The notes under the pieces: generated by a model
What the model was told of the DNA's origin: nothing
Seen by the model: only the letters and a program-made list of their open reading frames with translations
Database searches by the model: none
Shown: positions 8,707-16,813 of the stretch, in pieces
How the letters are laid out: every line of letters starts with the position of its first letter
Numbering within the stretch: position 1 is the first letter of the stretch
Translations under genes and position numbers: made by a program
Assembly: GCF_017741935.1 (NCBI RefSeq)
Contig: NZ_JAGHMH010000003.1
Span: 1 to 64,000, forward strand
DNA length: 64,000 bases
From: Rhizobium sp. 16-449-1b
GTDB taxonomy: Bacteria; Pseudomonadota; Alphaproteobacteria; Rhizobiales; Rhizobiaceae
Direction of reading: 5' to 3'

Positions 8707-9188
8707 CCGGGATGAGCGAGCTCGAACCGACAAGCGCAAGCATCAGGCCGGGCGCGATCTTGTTCATGTGCGGCATGAACGCCATCCGCTCGCCGATCGC
8801 CGAGGCGATTGCCCGTAGTTTGCTGCCCTTAAATACCTATATAAGGTCTGCCGGCGTTCGCGCCGGCGAACGCGATCCCTTCGTCGATGTGGTGCTCGAT
8901 GAGATCGGCCTCTCGCTCGGTCGGCATCTGCCGCACACGCTGGAAGATCTCGAAGACGATTATTTCGATGTAATCATCACGCTCTCGCCGCAAGCCCACC
9001 ACGCAGCGCTGGAACTGACGCGCGCGAGCGCCGTCGAGGTGGTCTACTGGCCGACCATGGACCCAACAGTCGTGCAGGGCACGCGGGAGCAGATTCTGGA
9101 GAGCTATCGCGAGGTGCGCAATCACCTCGCAGAGCTTATCGAGAACCGTCTATTAGACCGAAGTGGTATCGCCGCGCAGTCCGCATGA
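8703..9188 (+). CDS. Low-molecular-weight protein-tyrosine-phosphatase-like protein
   Basis: A 161-residue protein with the P-loop CX5RS (Cys23 to Arg29, [10 protein letters not shown]) of low-molecular-weight phosphatases and related arsenate reductases. A second family feature is the acidic [11 protein letters not shown] segment, where an Asp serves as the general acid. It therefore probably hydrolyses a phosphoester in the cytoplasm, but the substrate cannot be read from the sequence. It overlaps the preceding gene by 4 bases; a second ATG at 8712 is a possible alternative start. infA follows. Confidence 0.85.
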   Translation: MTGMSELEPTSASIRPGAILFMCGMNAIRSPIAEAIARSLLPLNTYIRSAGVRAGERDPFVDVVLDEIGLSLGRHLPHTLEDLEDDYFDVIITLSPQAHHAALELTRASAVEVVYWPTMDPTVVQGTREQILESYREVRNHLAELIENRLLDRSGIAAQSA

Positions 9189-9318
9189 AACAAATAAAGG
9201 AAACGCGATCAATTTGGTTCACAAACCCCCGTTGATTGTGTAGTTTCCGCCCAAATTTTGAGGCGGCCCCAAGCTTGGCCAATGCCGCCATCTCAACCGA
9301 CAGGAAGAAAACACCTAT

Positions 9319-9537
9319 ATGCCTAAAGAAGAAGTCCTCGAGTTCCCGGGTATCGTCACCGAACTTTTGCCGAATGCGACGTTCCGCGTGAAGCTCGAAA
9401 ACGAGCACGAGATCATCGCCCACACGGCCGGCCGCATGCGCAAGAACCGTATCCGCGTTCTCGCCGGCGACAAGGTTCTTGTGGAAATGACGCCATACGA
9501 CCTGACCAAGGGCCGTATCACCTACCGCTTCAAGTAA
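9319..9537 (+). CDS. infA: Translation initiation factor IF-1
   Basis: A 72-residue OB-fold protein of exactly the usual IF-1 length, with the family sequence around [21 protein letters not shown], the [19 protein letters not shown] core and the C-terminal [11 protein letters not shown]. It binds the ribosomal A site with IF-2 and IF-3 during initiation. AGGAAG lies about 11 bases before the ATG. A hairpin (9546-9565) follows the stop codon. Confidence 0.98.
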   Translation: MPKEEVLEFPGIVTELLPNATFRVKLENEHEIIAHTAGRMRKNRIRVLAGDKVLVEMTPYDLTKGRITYRFK

Positions 9538-9545
9538 GCTTGATC

Positions 9546-9565
9546 CGAAAGCCCTAAGGCTTTCG
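9546..9565 (+). terminator. Weak terminator-like hairpin after infA
   Basis: A perfect 8-base-pair stem CGAAAGCC/GGCTTTCG with a 4-base loop CTAA sits 8 bases after the infA stop. The following bases (CTTCCGTCT) are only moderately T-rich, so it may attenuate rather than end transcription into the next gene. Confidence 0.45.
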
Positions 9566-9593
9566 CTTCCGTCTGCCCGGTAGTCGAGGTTCC

Positions 9594-10214
9594 ATGGCGC
9601 TCAAATACAAGCTCATTCTGGCTTCGGGTTCCCCCCGCCGCGTTGATCTGCTCAACCAGGCAGGGATCGAGCCCTCGCGCCTGATGCCGATGGATATCGA
9701 CGAGACGCCGAAGAAGTCGGAGCATCCGCGCTCGCTGGCGCGTCGCCTGTCGACGGAAAAGGCCGAGGCGGCTCTGGCCGCCATCAAGGGCGACATGACC
9801 TGGAAGGGCAGCTATATCCTGGCCGCCGATACCGTCGTCGCCGTCGGCCGCCGCATTCTCGGCAAGGCCGAGTTCGCCGACGAGGCCTCGGCCTCGCTCT
9901 ACCTGCTCTCCGGACGCAGCCACTGGGTCTACACGGGCGTCTGCCTGGTGACCCCTGATCGCAAGATCCGCCAGAAGATCGTGGAAACCAAGGTGCGCTT
10001 CAAGCGTTTGTCCGGTTTCGAGGTCGAGAACTATCTGGCCTCCGGCCAGTGGCGCGGCAAGGCGGGTGCCTACGGCATCCAGGGGCTGGCCGGCACCTTC
10101 GTGCAGAAGATGGTCGGCTCCTACACCAACGTCGTCGGCCTGCCGCTGTACGAGACCATTTTGCTTCTGACCGGCGAGGGCTTCGACGTCCATAGCCGGT
10201 GGCCCGAGGCTTGA
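9594..10214 (+). CDS. Maf family nucleotide pyrophosphatase
   Basis: A 206-residue Maf protein. The N-terminal [13 protein letters not shown] is the substrate-binding SxRR motif, [15 protein letters not shown] carries the catalytic Asp, and the [11 protein letters not shown] stretch completes the family pattern. Maf proteins hydrolyse (modified) nucleoside triphosphates to monophosphates and may limit the incorporation of damaged nucleotides; overproduction can inhibit septation in other bacteria. The start follows GAGG by 4 bases. It sits in the conserved infA-maf-yacG order. Confidence 0.94.
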   Translation: MALKYKLILASGSPRRVDLLNQAGIEPSRLMPMDIDETPKKSEHPRSLARRLSTEKAEAALAAIKGDMTWKGSYILAADTVVAVGRRILGKAEFADEASASLYLLSGRSHWVYTGVCLVTPDRKIRQKIVETKVRFKRLSGFEVENYLASGQWRGKAGAYGIQGLAGTFVQKMVGSYTNVVGLPLYETILLLTGEGFDVHSRWPEA

Positions 10215-10246
10215 AGCCGGCGGGCCGAAAACCCGAAGGAATGACC

Positions 10247-10456
10247 ATGCCCGATGAAACCAGACAGAGCGCCAAGATCGAACCGCTGCGCAAGGCGCAT
10301 CCGTGCCCGGAGTGCGGCACGCCCTCGCAGCGCGAGCACTATCCTTTCTGCTCGAACCGTTGCCGTGAAGTCGATCTTTCGCGCTGGCTGACCGGCTCCT
10401 ACGCCATCCCCGTTGCCGAGGATGAGACGAAGGCTGAGTACCCCGACGAAAACTGA
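10247..10456 (+). CDS. yacG: DNA gyrase inhibitor YacG (zinc-binding)
   Basis: A small protein of about 69 residues with four Cys in the YacG zinc-binding arrangement (CPECG ... FCSNRCREVDLSRWL). YacG binds GyrB and reduces gyrase activity in Escherichia coli. I place the start at the ATG at 10247, 6 bases after GAAGGA; an ATG two codons earlier (10241) is nearly as good. The gene directly follows maf and precedes tRNA-Phe, as in many rhizobia. Confidence 0.9.
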   Translation: MPDETRQSAKIEPLRKAHPCPECGTPSQREHYPFCSNRCREVDLSRWLTGSYAIPVAEDETKAEYPDEN

Positions 10457-10637
10457 TCGCGTTTTCCACTCGGGAAGCCGTTCAATTTGTTCAATAATTC
10501 GGAAAATTCACAGGCCTGTCAAAAAACTCTCATTTGGCGCTTGCCATGGCCGAACAAGATGTTATAACCCCGCTCGCTTCCGGGGAAAACCAAGCCCCTA
10601 CAGCTCTCGGAAACGAGAGATGTGCCGAAGCAGGAAT

Positions 10638-10713
10638 GCCCAGATAGCTCAGTTGGTAGAGCAGCGGATTGAAAATCCGCGTGTCCGTGGTTCAAATCCG
10701 CGTCTGGGCACCA
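10638..10713 (+). tRNA. tRNA-Phe (anticodon GAA)
   Basis: A complete cloverleaf: acceptor stem GCCCAGA/TCTGGGC, D-arm AGCTCAGTTGGTAGAGC, anticodon stem with the loop TTGAAAA (anticodon GAA), T-arm with GGTTCAAATCC, discriminator A and an encoded CCA. It is the only tRNA-Phe in the window and lies at the end of the housekeeping run. Confidence 0.96.
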
Positions 10714-10772
10714 CTCTTTCTCCCTAGATTAAATCTCTGCTTCAGCCCATGCCAGACGCACGAAACGCGTCG

Positions 10773-10802
10773 AACGGCACCCGCGTGTGAGCGAGTGCCG
10801 TT
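10773..10802 (-). terminator. Hairpin downstream of the lone flagellin gene
   Basis: AACGGCAC..CGC pairs with GCG.GTGCCGTT to give an almost perfect 12-base stem about 30 bases past the flagellin stop. There is no strong T-run, so this may be a 3' stabilising hairpin or a weak terminator. Confidence 0.45.
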
Positions 10803-10831
10803 GCAAGTTCAAACGTGCTGCGGCGTGGCTT

Positions 10832-11812
10832 TTAGCCCTGAAAGAGGCTGAGGATGTTGCGGGGCGAGGAGTTGGCGATCGAGAGTGATTGGATGGCCAG
10901 CTGCTGCTGTGTCTGCAGCGCTGACAGCCTGGAGGATTGTTCTTCCATGTCGGCGTCCACGAGGCGGCCAATGCCGCTGTCGATCGAATCGCTGAGCTTC
11001 GAGGCGAAGTCGCTCTGCTGATCCACGGTCCGGCTGAGCGAGCCGATGTCGGAGGCGACCTTCGTCATCTGCTTGGTCATGCCTTCGAGCGTCGAGAGCA
11101 TGTCATCGAGTTCCGCCGAGGTCGTCGAGTTGTCGATCGCAAGGTCGGTCGCTGTCGGGGGCGCCGTGGCACCCTTGAGGACCACGTAGTTCTTGGCCGA
11201 CCCTGCCTGTATGGCGAAAGCTTCGGTCGACAGGATCCCGTATTCACCGGATCCGCCATTGTCGACGAAGTATTGAACGTTGGTGTCGGTCTGGGGCGGC
11301 GGCGTATTGATCGCGTAGCTCAGCGTGCCGAGCTTGACGGTGCCGTCATTGTTTCGAATGAAGGACGTGACGATCTGCTTGTCGGCGGAATCGACGCCGC
11401 TGTTCCACGAGAGCCAGTTCTGGCCGTTGAACGATGCCGCGCCGAGCGTCGTGGTCAATTGACCCTTCAGCTGCGTGATCTCCTCGTTGACCTTCGTCTT
11501 GTCGACGCCGTTTTCGAAAGCCGTGACCAGCTTCGCCTTCATCTCCGACATCACATCGATCGAGGAGGCAATTGCCTCGTAGGTCGTGTCGAGAATGGCG
11601 CCGCTCAGCCCCAGCGCGTCCTGGACCGCTGAAATGGACTTGTTGTCCGAGCGCATCGTCGTGGCGATCGACCAATAGGCCGCGTTGTCGGCAGCTTTGC
11701 CGACGCGCAGTCCAGTTGATACCTGCTTCTGGGTCTCGCCGAGGTTCGAGTTGATCGAACGGAGCGTCTGCAGCGCGTTATTCGCGGATATATTCGTGAC
11801 AATAGACGTCAT
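10832..11812 (-). CDS. Flagellin
   Basis: A 326-residue flagellin of the short rhizobial kind. The N-terminal D0/D1 domain (MTSIVTNISANNALQTLRSIN, then QKQVSTGLRVGKAADNAAYW) and the C-terminal D1/D0 domain (around RLVDADMEEQSSRLSALQTQQQLAIQSLSIAN) are well conserved. The middle (roughly 140-220) is variable and contains a proline-rich NTPPPQTDTN stretch. It polymerises into the filament after export by the flagellar type III system. It is a single gene about 25 kb from the rest of the motility genes and on the opposite strand, so it probably has its own promoter. The ribosome binding site is weak (GAG about 6 bases upstream). Which flagellin paralogue this is cannot be settled here. Confidence 0.94.
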   Translation of the reverse strand: MTSIVTNISANNALQTLRSINSNLGETQKQVSTGLRVGKAADNAAYWSIATTMRSDNKSISAVQDALGLSGAILDTTYEAIASSIDVMSEMKAKLVTAFENGVDKTKVNEEITQLKGQLTTTLGAASFNGQNWLSWNSGVDSADKQIVTSFIRNNDGTVKLGTLSYAINTPPPQTDTNVQYFVDNGGSGEYGILSTEAFAIQAGSAKNYVVLKGATAPPTATDLAIDNSTTSAELDDMLSTLEGMTKQMTKVASDIGSLSRTVDQQSDFASKLSDSIDSGIGRLVDADMEEQSSRLSALQTQQQLAIQSLSIANSSPRNILSLFQG

Positions 11813-12141
11813 GAGAAACTCAGAAATGTAACTTTAGATTTATATTGATTTGCTGGATGTGATATTACGCATCCTATGGGTGCCAAAGTATAGCTGCGCT
11901 GGTTAACAAAGTGCCTATTGGCTCTGATGGATTTTAGCGAGTTTCTCGCCGCTGATATTGATTCCAGTCCGCTGGGCGGCATGTAAAAATCCAAGCAACG
12001 ATAAAGAAACGGCTCAGGCGCGGCGAGGCCGCAGCCCTCGACGGCGTCGTTGCCGCGCTCGGCGCAATCCATCTTTTTGATTTGGCGGCAAACGACAGGG
12101 CTGCTACAGCGGTCCATCCCGCAGGACCAGCAGAGAGTGAC

Positions 12142-12411
12142 ATGGCCAAGACGAAAGAACCAAAGCTCGAGCATTCCGAACTCGCCGGCGAGTTTACCGA
12201 TGATGGCGTGACCGTTCTAGTCGATATCTTCCGCCCCGCCGGCACCAATGGCGACTGGAAGATGGAAGTCGTGACGCAAGACGACGATCTGATCGAGTGG
12301 GAAGAGGGTTTCGAGACCGATCGCGATGCTTTCGACGAGTTTCTGGCCACGGTCGAGCGCGACGGCATCCGCACATTCCTCGATGATGCGGACGAACCGT
12401 CGGTTCACTAG
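12142..12411 (+). CDS. Small acidic hypothetical protein
   Basis: An 89-residue, strongly acidic protein (many Asp and Glu; e.g. DDDLIEWEEGFETDRDAF) with no signal peptide or membrane segment. The start at 12142 follows AGAGAG by about 5 bases; the frame is open further upstream. The composition and the alternating strand/helix pattern fit a compact cytoplasmic protein, but no family is recognised. The next gene is on the same strand about 150 bases away. Confidence 0.6.
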   Translation: MAKTKEPKLEHSELAGEFTDDGVTVLVDIFRPAGTNGDWKMEVVTQDDDLIEWEEGFETDRDAFDEFLATVERDGIRTFLDDADEPSVH

Positions 12412-12566
12412 AGTTTGTCCAGAAAGACTCTGGCGCCGTGACACTGCTGTGACTGTCGTTTTCAGACTGGAAAATGTCGCTTGCGGAGACCCTTCAAAAT
12501 AAACCGAAACTAAAGTGGGCCACTCCGAAAGATAAGTGCGCACAAAGCGCGCCGGGAACAGCAAAC

Positions 12567-12800
12567 ATGAAAGCTTTGGAATACAGAGCCGCTCTGGCGG
12601 TCCTGGGATTGACCACTGCTGGAGTGGAAAATCTCTTTGGAGTCGATCAGATCACCAGCCGCCGCTGGGCGACGGGAGAGCAGGATGTGCCGCGCGCCGT
12701 GGCGCTCTGCCTGCTCCTGATGGCGTCGCATAACCTGTCGGTCGCCCAGGCACAAATCCTTGCCGACAGCGTCGACGTGCCGCTGGCGAAATCCGCCTGA
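12567..12800 (+). CDS. Small putative helix-turn-helix protein
   Basis: A 77-residue protein. Residues about 12-45 (VLGLTTAGVENLFGVDQITSRRWATGEQDVPRAVA, read as helix-turn-helix followed by a basic turn) resemble the DNA-binding helices of Cro/antitoxin-type repressors, with the common R.W..G...VP..V pattern of that group. It may therefore be a small transcription regulator. No toxin gene is adjacent. The frame extends upstream to 12474, but the ATG at 12567 gives the usual domain start. A strong ribosome binding site is not visible. Confidence 0.55.
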   Translation: MKALEYRAALAVLGLTTAGVENLFGVDQITSRRWATGEQDVPRAVALCLLLMASHNLSVAQAQILADSVDVPLAKSA

Positions 12801-12837
12801 TAACTTGGCCCTACAACTGGGGATTTGGCGAAAGCCC

Positions 12838-13086
12838 TCAGGCCGCCGGCTGTTGGATCATCTTTTTCAGAACATCGAGAAGCTGTTTGGCGTCGTCATT
12901 GGCGCCGAGCACGCGCAGGCGCTCTTCCGCGAGACTGATGATCGCCTCCATGCTTTCGCGCTCGCTCCAGCCGGAAGCGACACAGGCGCGCGTCAGATCC
13001 TCGAACGCGAATTGCATCGCGTCCTGGCAGCGCACGTCCCGATCGGGATCGTCACTGGTGACAAACGGCCTGTAGATCTCCCGCAT
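12838..13086 (-). CDS. Conserved hypothetical protein
   Basis: An 82-residue, mostly helical cytoplasmic protein (MREIYRPFVTSDDPDRDVRCQ, then a helical region with LTRACVASGWSERESMEAIISLAEERL). The start at 13086 is favoured by GGAGA 6 bases upstream; an in-frame ATG at 13119 lacks such a site. No domain is recognised. The WSERESMEAIISLAEERL part resembles many small rhizobial helical proteins of unknown role. It is transcribed away from the neighbour at 13316. Confidence 0.62.
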   Translation of the reverse strand: MREIYRPFVTSDDPDRDVRCQDAMQFAFEDLTRACVASGWSERESMEAIISLAEERLRVLGANDDAKQLLDVLKKMIQQPAA

Positions 13087-13315
13087 CTCAGTTCTCCGCA
13101 ACTCATTCGCACGCGCCATGCTATTCCACAGGCTTTAACGAATTATTCATGACGATATCCGGCAATCTGGGCGGAAATTCGTGACACATCCGATTTCTCT
13201 GAGAAACGACGCAAGTTGTCTCGCCGCGCATGTCGCAACCTACTGATAAGGGCGTCGTTCTCAACTCGCCTCTGCAGTGGTAATATTACCCTTGCCGAAA
13301 AGAGGGGAGATTCAC

Positions 13316-13720
13316 ATGCCACGCATCTCGCATCTATATTTCAAGACGGCCGTTCTGTTCCTGATCCTTGGTATCGGAATGGGCCTGAACATGGCAATCT
13401 CGCAGGATCACAGCGTGATCGGCGCTCATGCACACTGTAATCTCTTGGGTTGGGTGACGATGGCGCTCTTCGGAGGCTATTACGCGCTCAACCCGCGCAA
13501 GGCCGAACGCCGCATCGCGATGATCCAGTACGGCATCTATACCGCGGGCGTCACGCTGATGGTTCCGAGCCTCTATCTGATGTTGCTCGGCAACATGGCG
13601 ATGGAACCCGTGGTGGCAATCGCCTCGATCATCACATTCATCGGCGTCCTGCTGTTCGCCTTCGTCATCTTTTCCGGCGAACAGGTGGCCATGACGCCAT
13701 CGACGCCGTCCTATCGCTGA
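13316..13720 (+). CDS. Small membrane protein resembling a fragment of haem-copper oxidase subunit I
   Basis: A 134-residue protein with four predicted membrane helices. The segment HAHCNLLGWVTMALFGGYYAL (around residues 38-58) has the H.H..LLGWV pattern seen in subunit I of cbb3-type and nitric-oxide-reductase-like oxidases, where His binds haem. The protein is far shorter than those subunits (about 450-550 residues) and lacks the other helices, so it is a stand-alone relative and not a truncated gene: it starts with a good GGGGAGA site and ends normally. Haem binding is an inference from the two His. The gene stands alone. Confidence 0.6.
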   Translation: MPRISHLYFKTAVLFLILGIGMGLNMAISQDHSVIGAHAHCNLLGWVTMALFGGYYALNPRKAERRIAMIQYGIYTAGVTLMVPSLYLMLLGNMAMEPVVAIASIITFIGVLLFAFVIFSGEQVAMTPSTPSYR

Positions 13721-13778
13721 AGTCCACCGCATTCCTTCTCGGCGCTCGTTCTTGGGGACGGGCGCCGTGGAAGCAGGA

Positions 13779-13985
13779 TCAGTGAACGACCTGAACGCGG
13801 ATGTGCTCCTTGGCTGCATAGGAATGGCAGTCGATCGGCGCATCGCCGACGAAGATCACATCACCATCCTGGTCGAAAAGGCCCCAACAGGCTTCATCAT
13901 CGACATAGACCTTGCGGACGTAACCGAACGGCGCGCTTTCGAAGACGACGTTGGGTGCAACAGCAACTGTCTCAAGTTCTCGCAT
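13779..13985 (-). CDS. Small hypothetical protein, possibly DUF1150-like
   Basis: A 68-residue protein with FGYVRKVYVDDEACWGLFDQDGD and a VH C-terminus, recalling the small DUF1150 family of alphaproteobacteria (G..YVK.V ... ADG ... VH). GGAG lies 6 bases before the ATG, which supports translation. The family call is tentative and no function is known. Confidence 0.6.
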   Translation of the reverse strand: MRELETVAVAPNVVFESAPFGYVRKVYVDDEACWGLFDQDGDVIFVGDAPIDCHSYAAKEHIRVQVVH

Positions 13986-14256
13986 GGATCACTCCGATAG
14001 TCATTTCTGTTTTAGTGCGACATCATATTGCATCGCGAGGCTGATGCCGGGCTATCCCTAGAAATGGGGATGTCTAACTCAGCTTGACCTTTCGCCTCTC
14101 AGGGTGTCCCGAATCGGTATTTCATGCCGATTTCCTTCCTTGGTTGCAGCGCATCGCACCTTTGTGGATTGCGATTGCATCAGCGGCGAAAAGCGCGTTG
14201 CGCCCGCCAATCGAAGCTCCTATCTACAGGCACGAATCATCTCCGAGGAATAACTC

Positions 14257-14685
14257 ATGGCAGACCTAAAGGTTCGCACTCGTCCCGTTGGCGCCAGCGC
14301 CGTTCTCGGCCGCACCGGCTTCCCGCATGTCACCTCCGCCACCGGCGGCGAAATCGACATCGTCACCAGCCCGTCGCAGCCGGGTTTCAACCCGCTGGAC
14401 CTTCTCTATTCCTCGCTCTCGGCCTGTCTGGTCCTGAGCGCCCGCATGGCGGCGAGCCAACTCGGCGTTCTCGATCGCATCACCGAGCTCACGGCCGACG
14501 TCACCGGCGAGAAGGCCACGGAGGGCCTGTCGCGGGTCAAGACCTTCAACATCGTCTTCTCCATCAAGGGCGACATCGACGAAGAGACCCGCCAGAAGAT
14601 CGCCCACGCTGCTGAAGACGAGATCTGCACGGTGAGCAACACGATCCGCGGCAATCCGGAATTCTCGACGGTCATCTCCGGCTGA
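14257..14685 (+). CDS. OsmC family protein
   Basis: A 142-residue protein of the OsmC/Ohr superfamily. The first conserved Cys lies in SSLSACLVLSARMAA and the second in EDEICTVSNTI, the pair used by these enzymes to reduce hydroperoxides with a dithiol donor. The YSSLSACL helix and the LSRVKTFNIVFSIKGD strand are typical. Whether the substrate is an organic peroxide cannot be read from the sequence, since OsmC relatives differ. The start is at a MADLKVRTRP N-terminus; AGGAA lies upstream at about 10 bases. The gene stands alone. Confidence 0.85.
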   Translation: MADLKVRTRPVGASAVLGRTGFPHVTSATGGEIDIVTSPSQPGFNPLDLLYSSLSACLVLSARMAASQLGVLDRITELTADVTGEKATEGLSRVKTFNIVFSIKGDIDEETRQKIAHAAEDEICTVSNTIRGNPEFSTVISG

Positions 14686-14839
14686 CCCTTTATGCTGGCG
14701 CCGGCGTTGCGCGAGCCGCGCCGGCGACGATATCGACCGCGCCTGTCGTTCCCGGGCTATTCTCTGGCCACCGCTTCTGCTACTTGCGGTGCATGATGGC
14801 GCCGTTCGATCGCACCCGACGCCGCAAGCACGGTACGCC

Positions 14840-15736
14840 ATGTCGCAAGTCTCCACCGCCCTCCCGCAGTCCGCTCCCTCGCACCGTTTCGCGCTTGCCG
14901 CGCTGATTCTCGGTGGTGCCGCGATCGGCGGCTCGCCGATCTTCGTGCGGCTGTCGGAAGTGGGGCCGATGGCAACCGGCTTCTGGCGCGTGGCGCTGGC
15001 TTTCTTCCCGATCTACATCTTCTCGCTCATCAAGGGTGGTGCGACCGGTCCGAAGCCCGAGACCTGGGCGGATCGCGGCATGCTCATCCTGCCCGGCGTC
15101 ATTCTCGCGGTCGACCTGATCACCTGGCACCTGTCGATCACGATCACATCCGTCGCCAACGCAACGCTGCTCGCCAATCTGGCGCCGGTCTTCGTCACCA
15201 TCATCGGCGTGCTCTTCATGGGGGCAGCCGTCACACGCGTGTTCGTGGTCGGGCTGGTGCTGGCGATCGCCGGTGTCGTCATTCTCAAGGGCGGTCCGGC
15301 CGCACTCGGTCAGGGCGATCTGCGCGGCGATGGCGGTGCCGTTCTCGCTGCAGTCGCTTATGCGCTCTATATCCTCGCCATCGGCAGGTTACGCACGCGC
15401 TTCGATACGGTTCGCATCATGCTGTGGAGCACGGCGTCGGCCGCCGTCTGCCTGTTTCCGTTCGGCTTCTTCGTGGAAGGCCATCTCTTGCCGACCACGG
15501 CCTATGGATGGGCCATGGTCTTCGGTCTCGCCTTCATCAGCCATGCCAGCGGCCAGGTGGCGATCACCTATGCGCTGGCCTATCTGCCGGCCGCCTTCTC
15601 GTCGCTGACGCTGCTGCTGCAGCCCGTCGTGGCTGCGATCCTCGCATGGATCCTGCTCAGCGAGCCGATCGGCCCTATGCAGGCGATCGGTGGTCTGGTG
15701 GTCCTCGCCGGGATCATGATCGCCCGGCGAGGGTAA
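14840..15736 (+). CDS. EamA-type (DMT superfamily) transporter
   Basis: A 298-residue inner-membrane protein with ten predicted helices arranged as two EamA repeats of five (e.g. FALAALILGGAAIGGSPIF at the start; the second repeat begins near residue 165). Proteins of this family export or import small metabolites such as amino acids or nucleotides; the substrate is unknown. A start at 14840 (MSQVSTALPQ) gives the usual short cytoplasmic N-terminus. The gene converges on the following minus-strand gene with 5 bases between the stops. Confidence 0.88.
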   Translation: MSQVSTALPQSAPSHRFALAALILGGAAIGGSPIFVRLSEVGPMATGFWRVALAFFPIYIFSLIKGGATGPKPETWADRGMLILPGVILAVDLITWHLSITITSVANATLLANLAPVFVTIIGVLFMGAAVTRVFVVGLVLAIAGVVILKGGPAALGQGDLRGDGGAVLAAVAYALYILAIGRLRTRFDTVRIMLWSTASAAVCLFPFGFFVEGHLLPTTAYGWAMVFGLAFISHASGQVAITYALAYLPAAFSSLTLLLQPVVAAILAWILLSEPIGPMQAIGGLVVLAGIMIARRG

Positions 15737-15741
15737 TTGCC

Positions 15742-16764
15742 TTAGGCGACGGCGGCCTGCTTCTGCATGCGCCGTGCGTCGAGAATATCAAGCGCCTCAT
15801 CGACGGTCGCCGCCAGTTCCGCCTTCTCCGTGTTGCAGGTGTTCCAGGCTTCGATGAAGCTGCTGGTCTTGCCGTAGCTGTTGTCGAGCACGCAATGGTC
15901 GGCGCCGATCAGCACGCACATGATGTGCCCATGCATGCGGTCGGTGATAACCTGCCGCGCCGAACCAAGCAGCGCCACGCCGCGGTCGAAGCGCTGCTGC
16001 GCGCGCTCACGGTAGGCGAGTTCCGTCATGCGGGCGCGGCCACCGATCTTGCCCGAGAGCAGGCCCTTCAGGATTGCCGCGTGCTTGGTCTGCTTCTGGA
16101 AATCGGCGGGCTCATCCGGCCAATCCGACTTCACCGTCCCCGGGCGCTGTGTCGCCGCCGTCAGGTCCTGCGGCGTGCCGACTTCCTGGTCTTCGCGCAG
16201 GTTCAAGAGCAGCTCATGCTGCGGCACGGGCTTTGCGACCGGGCCGATGCAGAAGGCCATGTCAGGGCAAAGGCGCGTCTCGCACTGGAACCAGCGCTGC
16301 GCAAACGCAAGGCTCTTCTTGTCGCGCACCAGAAGCGTGAATTGGCCGTGCTTCTCGATGGCGCGCGCCGTGCTGTCGATATTGGCCTGATCCTTGAAAT
16401 GGATGGTCTGCGGCAGCTGCACGATCGGCCGTCCCTTGTGCCGCTCCAGCATGTTCTCGCGGAACTGGCGGTAGCCGGCCCAGATGTCGCCGAAATTGCC
16501 GCCGCCATGCAGGAAGATCCGGCCGTCGCCAATGGCGCCGAGCATGCGGTCCTCGTCGAAGGTCGGGATTTCGGTCACATAGGACGGGCGCGAGCGCTTC
16601 TTGTCGAAGTATGCAAGCTCGCCCAGCCAGATCGCGCTGTCGCCGATATTGTAGTGGTTCGGAAAGTCGAGAAGCGCATAACGCTCCGAGGGGTCGAAAA
16701 CGTCAGACAGGTTCTTCTCGATCACGCCCTGCAGGCGGTTGATGATCGTCAGGTTAGATTCCAT
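15742..16764 (-). CDS. Polysaccharide pyruvyltransferase family protein
   Basis: A 340-residue protein of the pyruvyltransferase family (relatives include ExoV-type enzymes that add a ketal-linked pyruvate from phosphoenolpyruvate to sugar units). Visible family segments are LDFPNHYNIGDSAIWLGE near the start, FLHGGGNFGDIW near residues 84-96 and the late RQVITDRMHGHIM stretch. AAGGAG sits 8 bases before the ATG. It lies 49 bases downstream of a flippase gene on the same strand, so a role in decorating a surface polysaccharide is likely, but the sugar target is unknown. Confidence 0.85.
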   Translation of the reverse strand: MESNLTIINRLQGVIEKNLSDVFDPSERYALLDFPNHYNIGDSAIWLGELAYFDKKRSRPSYVTEIPTFDEDRMLGAIGDGRIFLHGGGNFGDIWAGYRQFRENMLERHKGRPIVQLPQTIHFKDQANIDSTARAIEKHGQFTLLVRDKKSLAFAQRWFQCETRLCPDMAFCIGPVAKPVPQHELLLNLREDQEVGTPQDLTAATQRPGTVKSDWPDEPADFQKQTKHAAILKGLLSGKIGGRARMTELAYRERAQQRFDRGVALLGSARQVITDRMHGHIMCVLIGADHCVLDNSYGKTSSFIEAWNTCNTEKAELAATVDEALDILDARRMQKQAAVA

Positions 16765-16813
16765 TGAAGGCTCCTTGTTTTAGGGACAAGAGGTCCGAAA
16801 GTGATGCGCGGGC

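Noticed and set aside
14124..14615. A plus-strand frame overlapping the OsmC gene
   Set aside because: It is an out-of-frame shadow, His/Arg-rich, with no domain.
15424..16767. A 447-codon plus-strand frame across the DMT transporter end and the pyruvyltransferase gene
   Set aside because: It overlaps two real genes, one in another frame and one antisense, and has no domain.
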